DNA of 14,770 bases. It comes from JANXSS01 sp025356535. Its GTDB lineage: Bacteria; Pseudomonadota; Gammaproteobacteria; Burkholderiales; Burkholderiaceae_D. The DNA lies in the NCBI GenBank assembly GCA_043762325.1, contig JAYUMU010000076.1:1-14770 (forward strand), read 5' to 3'. The notes under the pieces are model-generated. The model was not told the origin of the DNA, did no database searches, and saw nothing but the letters and a program-made list of their open reading frames with translations. This document shows, piece after piece, positions 6,981 through 14,770 of the stretch; the first letter of the stretch is position 1; each line of letters opens with the position of its first letter. The translations under genes and the position numbers were made by a program.

Positions 6981-8480
6981 ATGCTCAATGTGCCGTCCTC
7001 GGATGCGCGAAATCAGACAGTGATCCTGTTGTGCTCCGACAGCAGCCGGGCGCAGGGCGTCCTGCATCGCGCACTGTTGGCCGACCATGGCTTCACGCCC
7101 ATCGCGTGCCTGCAACCGGTGGCGCTGGCGCAGGCAATCGAACAGGGTTGTCGCATCGGCTTAGTCGTGCTGGAGCACGAGCAGGATGTCGCCTGGCTCG
7201 AGCCGTTCGTACCGGCCATGCAGGCCAGCGGCATTGCCTGGATCGGACTGATTGCGCCGCAGCTGGTGGCGCTGGCGGCGGTGCGCGAATGTATCGGCGA
7301 GATGCTGTTCAATTTCCTGACGCTGCCGGTGCAAAGCGAGCACCTGTTGCTCACGCTGCGGCATGCCTGGGGCATGGCGTACCTGCGTCATTTGCATGAA
7401 AGCACGCTCGCCGCTGCAGGCAACGAGGGCGTGCGGCACGGCCACAGGCAGGGCAAGGCAGACAGCACCGTTGACGCCGAGCGCAGCATGGTCGGCAAGA
7501 CGGCGCAGATGCAGAAACTGTTTGCACAGATCCGCAAGGTTGCCGGCACCGATGCATCGGTGCTGATCACGGGCGCCTTCGGCACCGGCAAGGAGCTGGC
7601 GGCACTGTCGGTGCACCGGCAGTCGCGCCGGCGCGAGGGTCCGTTCATCGCCGTCAATTGCGGCGCGATCGCGCCGCAGCTGTTCCAGTCCGAATTGTTC
7701 GGCCATGAGAAAGGCGCCTTCACCGGCGCCGTCCAGCGCAAGATCGGCCGTATCGAGGCGGCGCAGGGCGGCACGCTCTTTCTGGATGAAATCGGCGACA
7801 TGCCGTTCGAGATGCAGGTCAACCTGTTGCGCTTCCTGCAGGAAAAAACCATCGAGCGCGTCGGCGCCAGCCAAGCCATACCGATCGACGTGCGGGTGAT
7901 TGCGGCAACCCATGTCGACCTGGCAGATGCCGTTGCGCAGCGCCGCTTTCGGGAAGATTTGTATTACCGCATCAATGTCGTCTGCATCATGATGCCGCGC
8001 CTGGCCGACCGCGGCGAAGACATCGAGGACATCGCGCTGCACTACTTTGCAAAATTTGCCCGCGCCCACAATCGCAGCCTGCGCGGTTTTTCCAAGGCGG
8101 CGATGGAGGCGCTGCTGGCCTATTCCTGGCCAGGCAACGTGCGCGAACTGGTCAATCGGGTCCAGCGCGCAGCCGTCATGGCCGAAGGCCGTTTCATCCA
8201 GCCAGAGGATCTCGGCTTCGAGCGCGACGGCCAGCATGACGGCATGATGACGTTGCAGGCCGCGCGGGCGGCTGCCGAACAGCTGATGATCCGGCGCGCC
8301 CTGTCACAGGCGCGCAACCAGGTCGCGCGCGCTGCAGTGTTGCTCGGCGTATCGCGCGTTACCCTCTACCGCCTCATCGAGAAATACAAGATCCACACTT
8401 CGGCACCGGCCAGCCTGTCGAGCCCGCAACTGGCTGCAAACGACATGCCGGCCGCGCGACTGGTCACGCAACCGCTCTGA
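6981..8480 (+). CDS. Sigma-54-dependent Fis-family transcriptional activator (VpsR-like)
   Basis: A 499-residue bacterial enhancer-binding protein that opens sigma-54 promoter complexes by ATP hydrolysis. Residues 1-140 form a receiver-like (VpsR-type) domain. Where a phospho-acceptor Asp is expected the sequence reads LVVLEHE (Glu65), so it may not be phosphorylated. Residues ~169-400 are the AAA+ domain: Walker A GAFGTGKE (198-205, Lys204), the sigma-54 contact loop GAFTGA (245-250), Walker B LFLDE (266-270), FRED (323-326) and WPGNVREL (383-390). Residues ~435-471 are a Fis-type helix-turn-helix, ending VAR..VLLGVSRVTLYRLIEKY. Length and domain order are normal. AAGG about 10 bases upstream supports ATG 6981. 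It converges on the DUF4148 gene; the regulated target is not evident, and no clear -24/-12 promoter was found nearby. Confidence 0.93.
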   Translation: MLNVPSSDARNQTVILLCSDSSRAQGVLHRALLADHGFTPIACLQPVALAQAIEQGCRIGLVVLEHEQDVAWLEPFVPAMQASGIAWIGLIAPQLVALAAVRECIGEMLFNFLTLPVQSEHLLLTLRHAWGMAYLRHLHESTLAAAGNEGVRHGHRQGKADSTVDAERSMVGKTAQMQKLFAQIRKVAGTDASVLITGAFGTGKELAALSVHRQSRRREGPFIAVNCGAIAPQLFQSELFGHEKGAFTGAVQRKIGRIEAAQGGTLFLDEIGDMPFEMQVNLLRFLQEKTIERVGASQAIPIDVRVIAATHVDLADAVAQRRFREDLYYRINVVCIMMPRLADRGEDIEDIALHYFAKFARAHNRSLRGFSKAAMEALLAYSWPGNVRELVNRVQRAAVMAEGRFIQPEDLGFERDGQHDGMMTLQAARAAAEQLMIRRALSQARNQVARAAVLLGVSRVTLYRLIEKYKIHTSAPASLSSPQLAANDMPAARLVTQPL

Positions 8481-8507
8481 CGTTCTGCTGCAGGCGTCAG
8501 AGACGGT
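8471..8507. terminator. Hairpin between convergent genes, overlapping a stop codon
   Basis: ACCG-CTCTGACG (8471-8482) pairs with CGTCAGAG (8495-8502), a bulged A, then CGGT (8504-8507), around a 12-base loop. The TGA stop of the sigma-54 activator (8478-8480) lies inside the left arm. The gap to the convergent DUF4148 gene is only 37 bases, so one hairpin could serve both directions. No T run follows on either strand. Confidence 0.5.
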
Positions 8508-8517
8508 AAGGCCGATT

Positions 8518-8985
8518 TCAATTACCGCGACCCGTGTTGCCTGCAGCGATGCTGCTGTGGGCCGACTGGATCGCATCTGCGCGCACGTCGGCACGACTCC
8601 TGGCGCTACCTGCGAAGCGGGTCGGCGTCGACTCGCCTTCGCCTTGTGCCACCAGCGTGCCGTCACCGGCTGCCTGGCGGTATTCGGCGATGACTTCGGC
8701 CCGGCTCTTGCCACGGACGGCGTTGCGCTCTGCCGGTGTGCCGAAAGCGTAACCGAGCTCGCCGCTGGCAACCTGGCCTGCCGCCCGTGCCTGCACCAGC
8801 TCATCGATGACCTGCGCCCGTGTCTTGACCGGTGCGGCTGCCGGCACCGCCTGGCCCTGCTGGTCCGCCGGATACAGTTCGCCGACCGGCGCTGCGCTGA
8901 CCGTACCGGCAGCGGCGAGCAGGACGAAGGTAGTCAGGGCGGTACGCAGTGCGGTGTTCAGTGTTGTGGACGATTTCGTGATCAT
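8518..8985 (-). CDS. DUF4148 domain-containing periplasmic protein
   Basis: A 155-residue exported protein of unknown function. The N-terminus (MITKSSTTLNTALRTA, a hydrophobic TTFVLLAAAG run, then VSAAP) is a signal peptide with likely cleavage after VSA near residue 31. The mature part carries two related segments, TRAQVIDELVQARAAG and SRAEVIAEYRQAAGDG, the pattern of DUF4148 proteins, which are common and often multicopy in Burkholderiales. There are no Cys residues and no catalytic motif. AGGAG seven bases before ATG 8985 supports the start. It is transcribed divergently from the LysR gene across a 200-bp gap, so it might be a target of that regulator; this is inference. Confidence 0.88.
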   Translation of the reverse strand: MITKSSTTLNTALRTALTTFVLLAAAGTVSAAPVGELYPADQQGQAVPAAAPVKTRAQVIDELVQARAAGQVASGELGYAFGTPAERNAVRGKSRAEVIAEYRQAAGDGTLVAQGEGESTPTRFAGSARSRADVRADAIQSAHSSIAAGNTGRGN

Positions 8986-9106
8986 GATGAAACTCCTGTA
9001 GGTTGATGATTAAAGCCGGACGCGGCGATACGAGCGTGCTTGCTTGCCGTCGGCCCTGGCTTCGGTGAGTCGGGCTTGCCCTCATCGATGCAGTGCAGTC
9101 TATTCA

Positions 9107-9135
9107 TTGCGTGGACAACAAAAAAGGCGAATAAT
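9107..9135 (+). promoter_or_regulatory. Candidate sigma-70 promoter of the LysR gene
   Basis: TTGCGT (9107-9112) and AATAAT (9130-9135) are separated by 17 bases, the ideal spacing, with an A-rich spacer. Transcription would start near 9142, giving a leader of about 40 bases before ATG 9186. Confidence 0.45.
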
Positions 9136-9136
9136 C

Positions 9137-9151
9137 GCAATGCTTTATTGC
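9137..9151. promoter_or_regulatory. Inverted repeat GCAAT-N5-ATTGC, possible LysR operator
   Basis: A perfect 5-base dyad with a 5-base centre overlies the predicted transcription start of the LysR gene, immediately after the candidate -10. It lies in the intergenic region shared with the divergent DUF4148 gene. LysR proteins typically bind such dyads next to their own promoter and repress themselves. The arms are short, so chance occurrence is possible. Confidence 0.35.
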
Positions 9152-9185
9152 AGTATCCGAAACAATCAGCCTGCCGGAGTAGGAA

Positions 9186-10148
9186 ATGGATCGTCTGCAA
9201 TCGATGCGGGTGTTTGCAAAAGTGGTGGAGCAAGGCGGGTTTGCCCGCGCCGGCGCGCAGCTCAGTTTGTCGAACGCGGTCGTGACACGCCACATCGCCG
9301 AGCTCGAAGCCCATCTCGGCACGCGCCTTTTGAACCGGACCACGCGCAGACTGTCGCTGACCGAAAGCGGCCAGGCGTACCTGGAGCGCCTGCATCCGAT
9401 CCTGCAGGCAGTCGAAGATGCCGACGCGGTCGCCGCCGCCGCGTCCAGCCGCGCCAGCGGCACGCTGCGCCTGTATTCGCATCAGGGCTTCGGCCAGTAC
9501 CAGCTGGCGGCACTGTTGCCGAACTATTCGCAGGCGCATCCGGAGGTCAAACTCGACGTGACGCTGGCGGCGCGCGCGGTCGACCTGGTCGAGGATGGCT
9601 TCGACGCCGGCATCTACAGCGGCCTGCAAAAATTCGACACGACGCTCATCGCGCGCAAGCTGTGCTCGTCCGAAATCATGCTCTGCGCGGCACCGGCCTA
9701 CCTGTCGCGACGCGGCACGCCGCAGGCACCACAGGACCTTGCCGCGCATGATTGCCTGAATTTCGATCACGACCAGATCCGCGATCACTGGAGCATCGAT
9801 GGACCGGATGGCTTGCACAGCGTGCCGATTCGCAGCACGCTGGTGTCGAACAACGCCCAACTGCTGCGCCATTGCACGCTGGCCGGCATGGGCATCTCGA
9901 TTTGCCTGTCGTATTCGCTGGGCGACGATCTGTCGTCCGGCCGGCTGGTACGCCTTTTGCCGCAGCATCACTTGGGACATCTGTCGATCACGCTGGTCTA
10001 TCCAAGCCGGCGGCTGCTGTCGGCAAAAGTGCGCAGCTTCGTCGACTTCATGAGCGAGCGCTTTCCACATCCGGAGAGCGATCCCTGGGCAGCGCAAACG
10101 GGTCGCGCTGCGGCCCCGATGCCGGTTTCAGGGCGGCGAAAATCGTAG
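9186..10148 (+). CDS. LysR-family transcriptional regulator
   Basis: A 320-residue regulator with the standard layout: an N-terminal winged helix-turn-helix (residues 1-60; MDRLQSMRVFAKVVEQGGF, then LSNAVVTRHIAELEAHLGTRLLNRTTRRLSLTE split over two helices), a linker helix to about 90, and a periplasmic-binding-like effector domain (~92-300; SGTLRL, LPNYSQAHPEVKL, AGMGI). It resembles the CrgA/DhcR-type subgroup common in Burkholderiales. GGAG and AGGAA just upstream support ATG 9186. The final ~20 residues are a variable tail. It is divergent from the DUF4148 gene and co-directional with phnM 190 bases downstream. The effector and targets cannot be read from the sequence. Confidence 0.93.
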   Translation: MDRLQSMRVFAKVVEQGGFARAGAQLSLSNAVVTRHIAELEAHLGTRLLNRTTRRLSLTESGQAYLERLHPILQAVEDADAVAAAASSRASGTLRLYSHQGFGQYQLAALLPNYSQAHPEVKLDVTLAARAVDLVEDGFDAGIYSGLQKFDTTLIARKLCSSEIMLCAAPAYLSRRGTPQAPQDLAAHDCLNFDHDQIRDHWSIDGPDGLHSVPIRSTLVSNNAQLLRHCTLAGMGISICLSYSLGDDLSSGRLVRLLPQHHLGHLSITLVYPSRRLLSAKVRSFVDFMSERFPHPESDPWAAQTGRAAAPMPVSGRRKS

Positions 10149-10338
10149 GCGCCCGGAATGCAGCTAGACTTGCCGTACCGTTGCCCGCAGTCGATGCACG
10201 GCTTTAACATGGAATCGAAAACAGGATGCTCCGGATCGTGACAATCAAAGACACTTCGCTCGGCCTGCTGCGGCAAACCGGCGCGCCCTGTACTGCCTGC
10301 CTTTATCCACGCCAACGCTTCTCATCCGCGGACACCCG

Positions 10339-11475
10339 ATGCAGCTGATTCGCAACGCCCGAATCGTTGCCGGTAGCGCTGCGTTTTTCGGCACGCTGTG
10401 CGTCGACGGCGCGCAGATCGTCGATGTCGCCGAAGGTGCGTCCAGCGTGACGCAGGCGGACGACTGGCAGGGCGACTACCTGCTGCCCGGACTGGTCGAA
10501 CTGCACACCGACAATCTCGAAAAACACCTGATGCCGCGCCCCAAGGTGCACTGGCCGGTACTGCCGGCGATCATCGGCCATGATGCGCAGGTGGTCGGCG
10601 CCGGCATCACGACGGTGCTCGATGCGATTACGTTGGGCGACCTCGATACCGAGAGCGTGCGGGTCAAGAGTTTTGCGCCCTGCATCGACGGCCTGCAGGC
10701 GGCACAGGCCGCAGGCGTGCTGCGCGCCGACCATTTCCTGCACCTGCGCCTGGAGCTGTCCGATCAGGATCTGCTGAAGCGCTTCCTGCCCTTCGTCGAC
10801 CATGCGCGCCTGAAACTGGTGTCGCTGATGGACCATACGCCGGGCCAGCGGCAGTGGCGCGATCTGGCGCTCTACCGCACCTACATGACCGGCAAGCAGG
10901 GCTGGAGCAACGCCAAGGCCGATGCAATGTTTGCACTCATGGTCGAGCGCCAGCAACTGTATGCGCAACCGAACCGGTGCGCCATCATCGCCTGCTGCGC
11001 CGCGCGTACCGTGCCGCTGCCGCTGGCAACGCATGACGATACAACGGCCGACGAGGTGCGGGACGGTGTTGCTGCCGGCATCCGGATCTCGGAGTTCCCC
11101 ACCACCCTGGAGGCAGCCCGCACGGCCCGCCAGCACGGTCAATGCGTCATCATGGGCGCGCCGAACATCGTGCGCGGCGGTTCGCACTCCGGCAACGTCT
11201 GCGCCAGCGAACTGGCGCTGGCCGGGCTGATCGACATATTGTCGTCCGACTATGCGCCGGCAAGCCTGCTGCATGCGGCTTTTTTGCTGCAGGAAAACGG
11301 CTTCCCGCTGCCGCGGGCAATAGCCACCGTCACCCGCACGCCGGCGCAGATGGTCGGCTTGCACGACCGCGGCGAAATTGCCGCTGGCCTGCGCGCCGAC
11401 TTCATCCGGGTGCGCCTCTTCAATGGCTTGCCGGTGGTGCTGGGCAGCTGGAAGGCAGGCCAGCGCGTTGCCTGA
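10339..11475 (+). CDS. phnM: PhnM, ribose 1-methylphosphonate 5-triphosphate diphosphatase
   Basis: A 378-residue amidohydrolase-superfamily enzyme of the C-P lyase pathway. PhnM cleaves pyrophosphate from alpha-D-ribose 1-methylphosphonate 5-triphosphate to give the 5-phosphate used by PhnJ. Diagnostic motifs are LPGLVELHTDNLEKH (metal-binding HTD, residues ~50-63), PRPKVHWP, LMDHTPGQRQW, THDDTTADEV, GAPNIVRGGSHSGN and LSSDYAP. Length is normal for the family. ATG 10339 has only a weak ribosome site, but the protein aligns naturally from there. The genes that normally accompany it (phnG-L, phnN) are absent on both sides: LysR lies before it and an acyl-CoA ligase after it. It is either an orphan copy or serves a C-P lyase cluster elsewhere. 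Confidence 0.93.
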   Translation: MQLIRNARIVAGSAAFFGTLCVDGAQIVDVAEGASSVTQADDWQGDYLLPGLVELHTDNLEKHLMPRPKVHWPVLPAIIGHDAQVVGAGITTVLDAITLGDLDTESVRVKSFAPCIDGLQAAQAAGVLRADHFLHLRLELSDQDLLKRFLPFVDHARLKLVSLMDHTPGQRQWRDLALYRTYMTGKQGWSNAKADAMFALMVERQQLYAQPNRCAIIACCAARTVPLPLATHDDTTADEVRDGVAAGIRISEFPTTLEAARTARQHGQCVIMGAPNIVRGGSHSGNVCASELALAGLIDILSSDYAPASLLHAAFLLQENGFPLPRAIATVTRTPAQMVGLHDRGEIAAGLRADFIRVRLFNGLPVVLGSWKAGQRVA

Positions 11476-11593
11476 ACCGGCATTGGCGCCGGGTTGCAGC
11501 CGGCGCTTCCGCGCTCGTCCAATCGTCCTGTAAGATTCATCGACGCCGGGCTAAAAAGCGTCCCCAACAAAAACCATAAAGCCGGAGACAAAC

Positions 11594-13252
11594 GTGAACA
11601 CTACCCATCATGCGCACTGGCCGGCCGGCCTGCCCTTCGACCTGACCGCACCGCAGACCAGCGTCTATGAAAACCTCGAGATTTCGGCGCGCCGCTATCC
11701 GGACAAGGTCGCCATCATCTTCTACGACTCGGTGCTGACCTATGCACAGCTGCATGCGCAGGTGCTGACGCTGGCCGGCTACCTGCAGCACGACTGCGGC
11801 GTCGCGCGCGGCGACCGGGTCCTGCTGAACATGCAGAACAGTCCGCAGTTCGTCATCGCCTTCTATGCGATCCTGCGCGCCGACGCCATGGTGGTGCCGA
11901 TCAATCCGATGCTCATGACCGAAGAGCTGCGCCACTATGTCGACGACAGCGGCGCCACCGTTGCCATCACCTCGCAGGAAATTTTCCCGAAGCTCGCGCC
12001 CCTGATCGGGCACGGCCTGCGCCAGGCAATCGTTGCCACCTATGCCGACGTCCTCGACGCACCGACCACGCTGACGGTGCCCGACTTCATCCGGGCGCCG
12101 CGCAACGTGCCGCAGCAGGCCGGCGTCGTTGCCTGGAACGATGCCATGGCAGCGGCGCGCACGCCGCTGCCGCATCGGGCCGGCGCCGCCGACCTTGCCG
12201 CCATGCCCTATACATCGGGCACCACCGGCAAGCCCAAGGGCTGCATCCACACCCATCGCTCGCTGATGTTTACCGCCGTTGCCAGCCCGTGCTGGTCGGT
12301 GGCCGTCGTGCCCGACAGCGTCACCTTCGCGGTGCTGCCGTTCTTCCATGTCACGGGCATGCAGGTGAGCATGAATGCGCCGCTTTTCGCCGGCGGCGCG
12401 ATCGTGATCCTGCCGCGCTGGGACCGCGACGTGGCCGGCCAGCTCATCACCCGGTATGCAGTGTCGGCCTGGACCAGCATACCGACGATGATGATCGATT
12501 TTCTTTCCAATCCGCGCCTGGCCGAATACGACATCTCCAGCCTGCGCCGGGTCTCGGGCGGCGGCGCGGCGATGCCGGCGGCGATCGCACAGAAACTGCT
12601 GGATTTGACCGGCCTCGAATACATGGAGGGCTACGGCCTGTCGGAGACCATGGCCGCGACCCACACCAATCCGCCGCAGCGGCTCAAAAAACAGTGCCTG
12701 GGCATTCCGGTCTTCAATGTCGATTCGCGCATCATCGATCCGGTCACGCTGGCGCAGTTGCCGCCGAACGAGACCGGCGAGATCGTCATGGCCGGGCCGC
12801 AGGTATTCGAAGGCTACTGGAACGATCCGGTCAAGACCGCCGAAGCCTTCGTCGAACTCGACGGCAAGCGCTTCTTCCGCTCCGGCGACCTGGGCTACAT
12901 GGATGAAGAAGGCTTCTTCTTCTTCACCGATCGTCTCAAGCGCATGATCAACGCCAGCGGCTTCAAGGTCTGGCCGGCCGAAGTCGAGTCGATGATGTAC
13001 CAGCATCCGGCCATCCAGGAATGCTGCATCATCGCCTCGCGCGATCCGTACCGGGGCGAGACCGTCAAGGCAATCGTGGTCCGGAAACCCGGCGTCGAAG
13101 TCACCGCCGACCAGATCATGCTGTGGGCGCACGACACGATGGCCGCCTACAAGGTGCCGAAACTGGTGGAGTTCGTCGATGTCCTGCCGAAGTCGGCAAC
13201 CGGCAAGGTGATGTGGCGCGCCCTGCAGGAAAAGGAGCTGGCGAAGTCGTGA
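11594..13252 (+). CDS. AMP-forming fatty acyl-CoA ligase
   Basis: A 552-residue ANL-superfamily enzyme that activates a carboxylic acid with ATP and joins it to CoA. The P-loop is YTSGTTGKPKG (206-216). YGLSETM (347-353) binds the adenylate, RSGDLGYMDEEGF (429-441) and DRLKRMI (446-452) form the hinge region, and the catalytic Lys is in KSATGKVMWRALQ (Lys538). Overall it resembles long- or medium-chain acyl-CoA ligases (FadD/AlkK type); chain length cannot be read from the sequence. The start is GTG 11594, with GGAG six to seven bases upstream. It follows phnM by 118 bases and is followed closely by the radical SAM gene, but no shared pathway is apparent. Confidence 0.93.
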   Translation: MNTTHHAHWPAGLPFDLTAPQTSVYENLEISARRYPDKVAIIFYDSVLTYAQLHAQVLTLAGYLQHDCGVARGDRVLLNMQNSPQFVIAFYAILRADAMVVPINPMLMTEELRHYVDDSGATVAITSQEIFPKLAPLIGHGLRQAIVATYADVLDAPTTLTVPDFIRAPRNVPQQAGVVAWNDAMAAARTPLPHRAGAADLAAMPYTSGTTGKPKGCIHTHRSLMFTAVASPCWSVAVVPDSVTFAVLPFFHVTGMQVSMNAPLFAGGAIVILPRWDRDVAGQLITRYAVSAWTSIPTMMIDFLSNPRLAEYDISSLRRVSGGGAAMPAAIAQKLLDLTGLEYMEGYGLSETMAATHTNPPQRLKKQCLGIPVFNVDSRIIDPVTLAQLPPNETGEIVMAGPQVFEGYWNDPVKTAEAFVELDGKRFFRSGDLGYMDEEGFFFFTDRLKRMINASGFKVWPAEVESMMYQHPAIQECCIIASRDPYRGETVKAIVVRKPGVEVTADQIMLWAHDTMAAYKVPKLVEFVDVLPKSATGKVMWRALQEKELAKS

Positions 13253-13295
13253 TGCAATGTCCTGATGCATGGTCCCGATACAGCGTCGTGATCCG

Positions 13296-13871
13296 ATGAC
13301 GATCGTTCTGTCGACCTTGAACGCCCGCTATGCGCATGCCTCGCTCGGCCTGCGCTACCTGCTGGCCAACATGGACGACCTGCAGCCGCAGACGCGCCTG
13401 GTCGAGTTCGTCATCGGCGCGCGCACCGCCGACATGGTCGAGAAGCTGCTCGCGCATGCGCCGCGCATCATCGGCTTTGGCGTCTACATCTGGAACGTCG
13501 ATGAAACCACGCGCCTGGTGGCGATGTTGAAGCGCGTCGCGCCGCAGGTGAAGATCATCCTCGGCGGCCCGGAAGTCTCGCACGAGAGCAGCGCGCAGCC
13601 GATCGTGGCGCTGGCCGATTATTTGATAACCGGCTGGGGCGACATCAGCTTCGCCCAGTTGTGCCGGCAGATCCTCGATGGCCCGCAGCCGCTGATGAAG
13701 GTGCACGCCGGCCTGCAGCCGCCGCTGGCCGACATCGCGCTGCCCTACCGGCTCTACAGCGACACCGACATCGCCCAGCGCACGCTGTATGTGGAAGCCT
13801 CGCGCGGCTGTCCGTTCAAAATTAAAATAATTTCACATTCAACTTACGCAGTTTCAAAACAAATGCATTGA
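13296..13871 (+). CDS. B12-binding radical SAM protein, truncated by foreign sequence
   Basis: The N-terminal ~175 residues of a cobalamin-binding radical SAM enzyme are present. The start MTIVLSTLNARYAHASLGLRYL, then IIGFGVYIWNV, IILGGPEVSHE and ITGWGD, are the B12-binding domain (~1-140). EASRGCPFK then opens the radical SAM domain. In the family this reads RGCPFxCxFC, but here after K (13820) the frame runs into AT-rich DNA as IKIISHSTYAVSKQMH and stops at 13871. Only the first of the three iron-sulfur cysteines remains, and the whole catalytic domain and any DUF4080 tail are lost. ATG 13296 is preferred over an upstream in-frame ATG (13269) because the family begins at this residue. The truncation most likely reflects the sequence junction rather than evolution of the gene. 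Confidence 0.85.
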   Translation: MTIVLSTLNARYAHASLGLRYLLANMDDLQPQTRLVEFVIGARTADMVEKLLAHAPRIIGFGVYIWNVDETTRLVAMLKRVAPQVKIILGGPEVSHESSAQPIVALADYLITGWGDISFAQLCRQILDGPQPLMKVHAGLQPPLADIALPYRLYSDTDIAQRTLYVEASRGCPFKIKIISHSTYAVSKQMH

Positions 13872-14770
13872 GTTTCTTCAAATTCAATTAATCAATTTGA
13901 AATCATATATGTATTATTGTGTGTAAAAAAAATAATTTTAAATTGAAATCAGTGGATTTTATGAATAGTTGAAGGCTATTTCCTAAACTTATCTTCAATA
14001 AACAAACATATTATTAGCATTTTTACACTTCTGATTCAGACAAAATGAATTCACTCAAGATTTACTTGAAAGTAATAGTAAAAACAATGTTCAATATTAG
14101 TTTGCACATAATATTCATTTAAGTGTGATGAGAAAAAGTTTTAAAAACTATTACTGTCAAGTTCATAAAATACACATATCAATATATTAGCATATGCAAT
14201 ATTGCATGCTTTAAATGTTTTATCATCCAAACATTGGGTTAATGAAGTCCATTATTAATTGTATTGTACAGAACATGAAACACTTGCATATGTGTGAGAT
14301 CTAATGATATGCATTTAACAATATCGTTAGAAAATAATTTAATTTAGTTTAACAACACTCAACAGGTTCCAAAAAGAATGAAAATAAATGAATTTATTTG
14401 CAAAATTCATGCTACTTTTTTATTGCCTCAAACAATTGAAATTAGAGAAGTAGAGAGACATGACAATTTACTTCAATATCAGTATTAATTAATCGTTTCC
14501 TAATTTTATTATCAAAGCCTCAGTGTATGCAATAAGAATTTTATGAGAATTACTTTTTTTCTGTCTAATTTGACATCATCTGACAACTATTTTATTTTAT
14601 TATAAATTCACAGAATCTTAACTCAGCCCAACAAATTTGTGAAACACTTTAATTTTTGTTTTCTAACTTACACAATAATTTATATCACAAGAAATTTTAA
14701 ATTTCCAAAGAAATTTCTTTAAGCCTTCAAGCACAATAACTCCAATATCAAAAAAATTATCTTTTTAATC
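13821..14770. other. AT-rich, CpG-poor, non-coding segment of apparently eukaryotic origin
   Basis: From 13821 to the end the sequence drops to roughly 20-25% GC on the lines I counted, against clearly above 60% just before. I see no substantial open frame on either strand, no bacterial ribosome sites and no RNA gene. By eye there are only two CG dinucleotides in 950 bases (in ATATCGTTAG and AATCGTTTCC), where about ten or more would be expected from composition. Such CpG depletion is typical of methylated vertebrate genomes. No clear transposon ends or long repeats were found. The segment looks like non-coding animal DNA joined to bacterial DNA. Confidence 0.75.

Noticed and set aside
7161..8237. 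358-codon minus-strand frame opposite the sigma-54 activator
   Set aside because: It is a GC-rich antisense shadow; the plus-strand frame has every expected AAA+ and Fis motif.
8982..10097. 371-codon minus-strand frame opposite the LysR gene
   Set aside because: It is antisense to a clear LysR protein and overlaps the signal-peptide start of the DUF4148 gene.
11476..11593. GC-rich inverted segments after phnM as a terminator
   Set aside because: Short arms such as CCGG/CCGG do not form a convincing long stem and no T run follows.
11537..13270. 577-codon minus-strand frame opposite the acyl-CoA ligase
   Set aside because: The composition is typical of an antisense shadow in high-GC DNA (His/Asp/Arg/Gly-rich), and the plus strand carries all ANL motifs.
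13821..14770. AT-rich tail as a phage, plasmid or endosymbiont segment, or as a CRISPR-like array
   Set aside because: There is no open frame of useful length, no regular repeat and spacer pattern, and strong CpG depletion, which favours animal non-coding DNA.

Overview
The window is mostly GC-rich bacterial DNA that looks betaproteobacterial (order Burkholderiales, probably near Oxalobacteraceae). The support is a DUF3567 protein, a DUF4148 periplasmic protein, a VpsR-like sigma-54 activator and an AlkK-like acyl-CoA ligase, all typical of that order. The last ~950 bases (13821-14770) are different: very AT-rich, without genes and almost without CpG. They look eukaryotic, vertebrate-like, and join abruptly inside a bacterial gene.

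Layout. Positions 1-97 are the end of what looks like an IS21-family insertion sequence. Positions 98-5356 (minus strand) hold two tandem paralogous genes for leucine-rich-repeat proteins with a C-terminal NEL-type (IpaH/SspH-like) E3 ubiquitin ligase domain. The upstream copy (2741-5356) is intact. The downstream copy keeps its catalytic cysteine, but the IS replaces its last ~32 codons and its frame runs off the window. Positions 5747-6004 encode a DUF3567 protein and 6079-6795 a TrmB-like methyltransferase. A sigma-54-dependent activator (6981-8480) converges on a DUF4148 protein (8518-8985, minus). A LysR regulator (9186-10148) diverges from the latter. Then come PhnM (10339-11475), an AMP-forming acyl-CoA ligase (11594-13252) and the N-terminal part of a B12-binding radical SAM protein, cut at its iron-sulfur cysteine motif by the foreign junction at about 13820.

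How the parts fit. The LRR-NEL pair is the accessory, host-directed part. NEL proteins are normally injected by a type III secretion system and ubiquitinate host proteins; no secretion genes are visible here. The rest is ordinary chromosomal content with no single pathway. The main points of interest are the unusual architecture (16 exact 23-residue cysteine-rich LRRs fused to NEL), a paralog pair differing by essentially one LRR unit, the IS insertion at the 3' end of one copy, and the bacterial/eukaryotic-like junction. That junction is either an assembly chimera or, less likely, a real integration.
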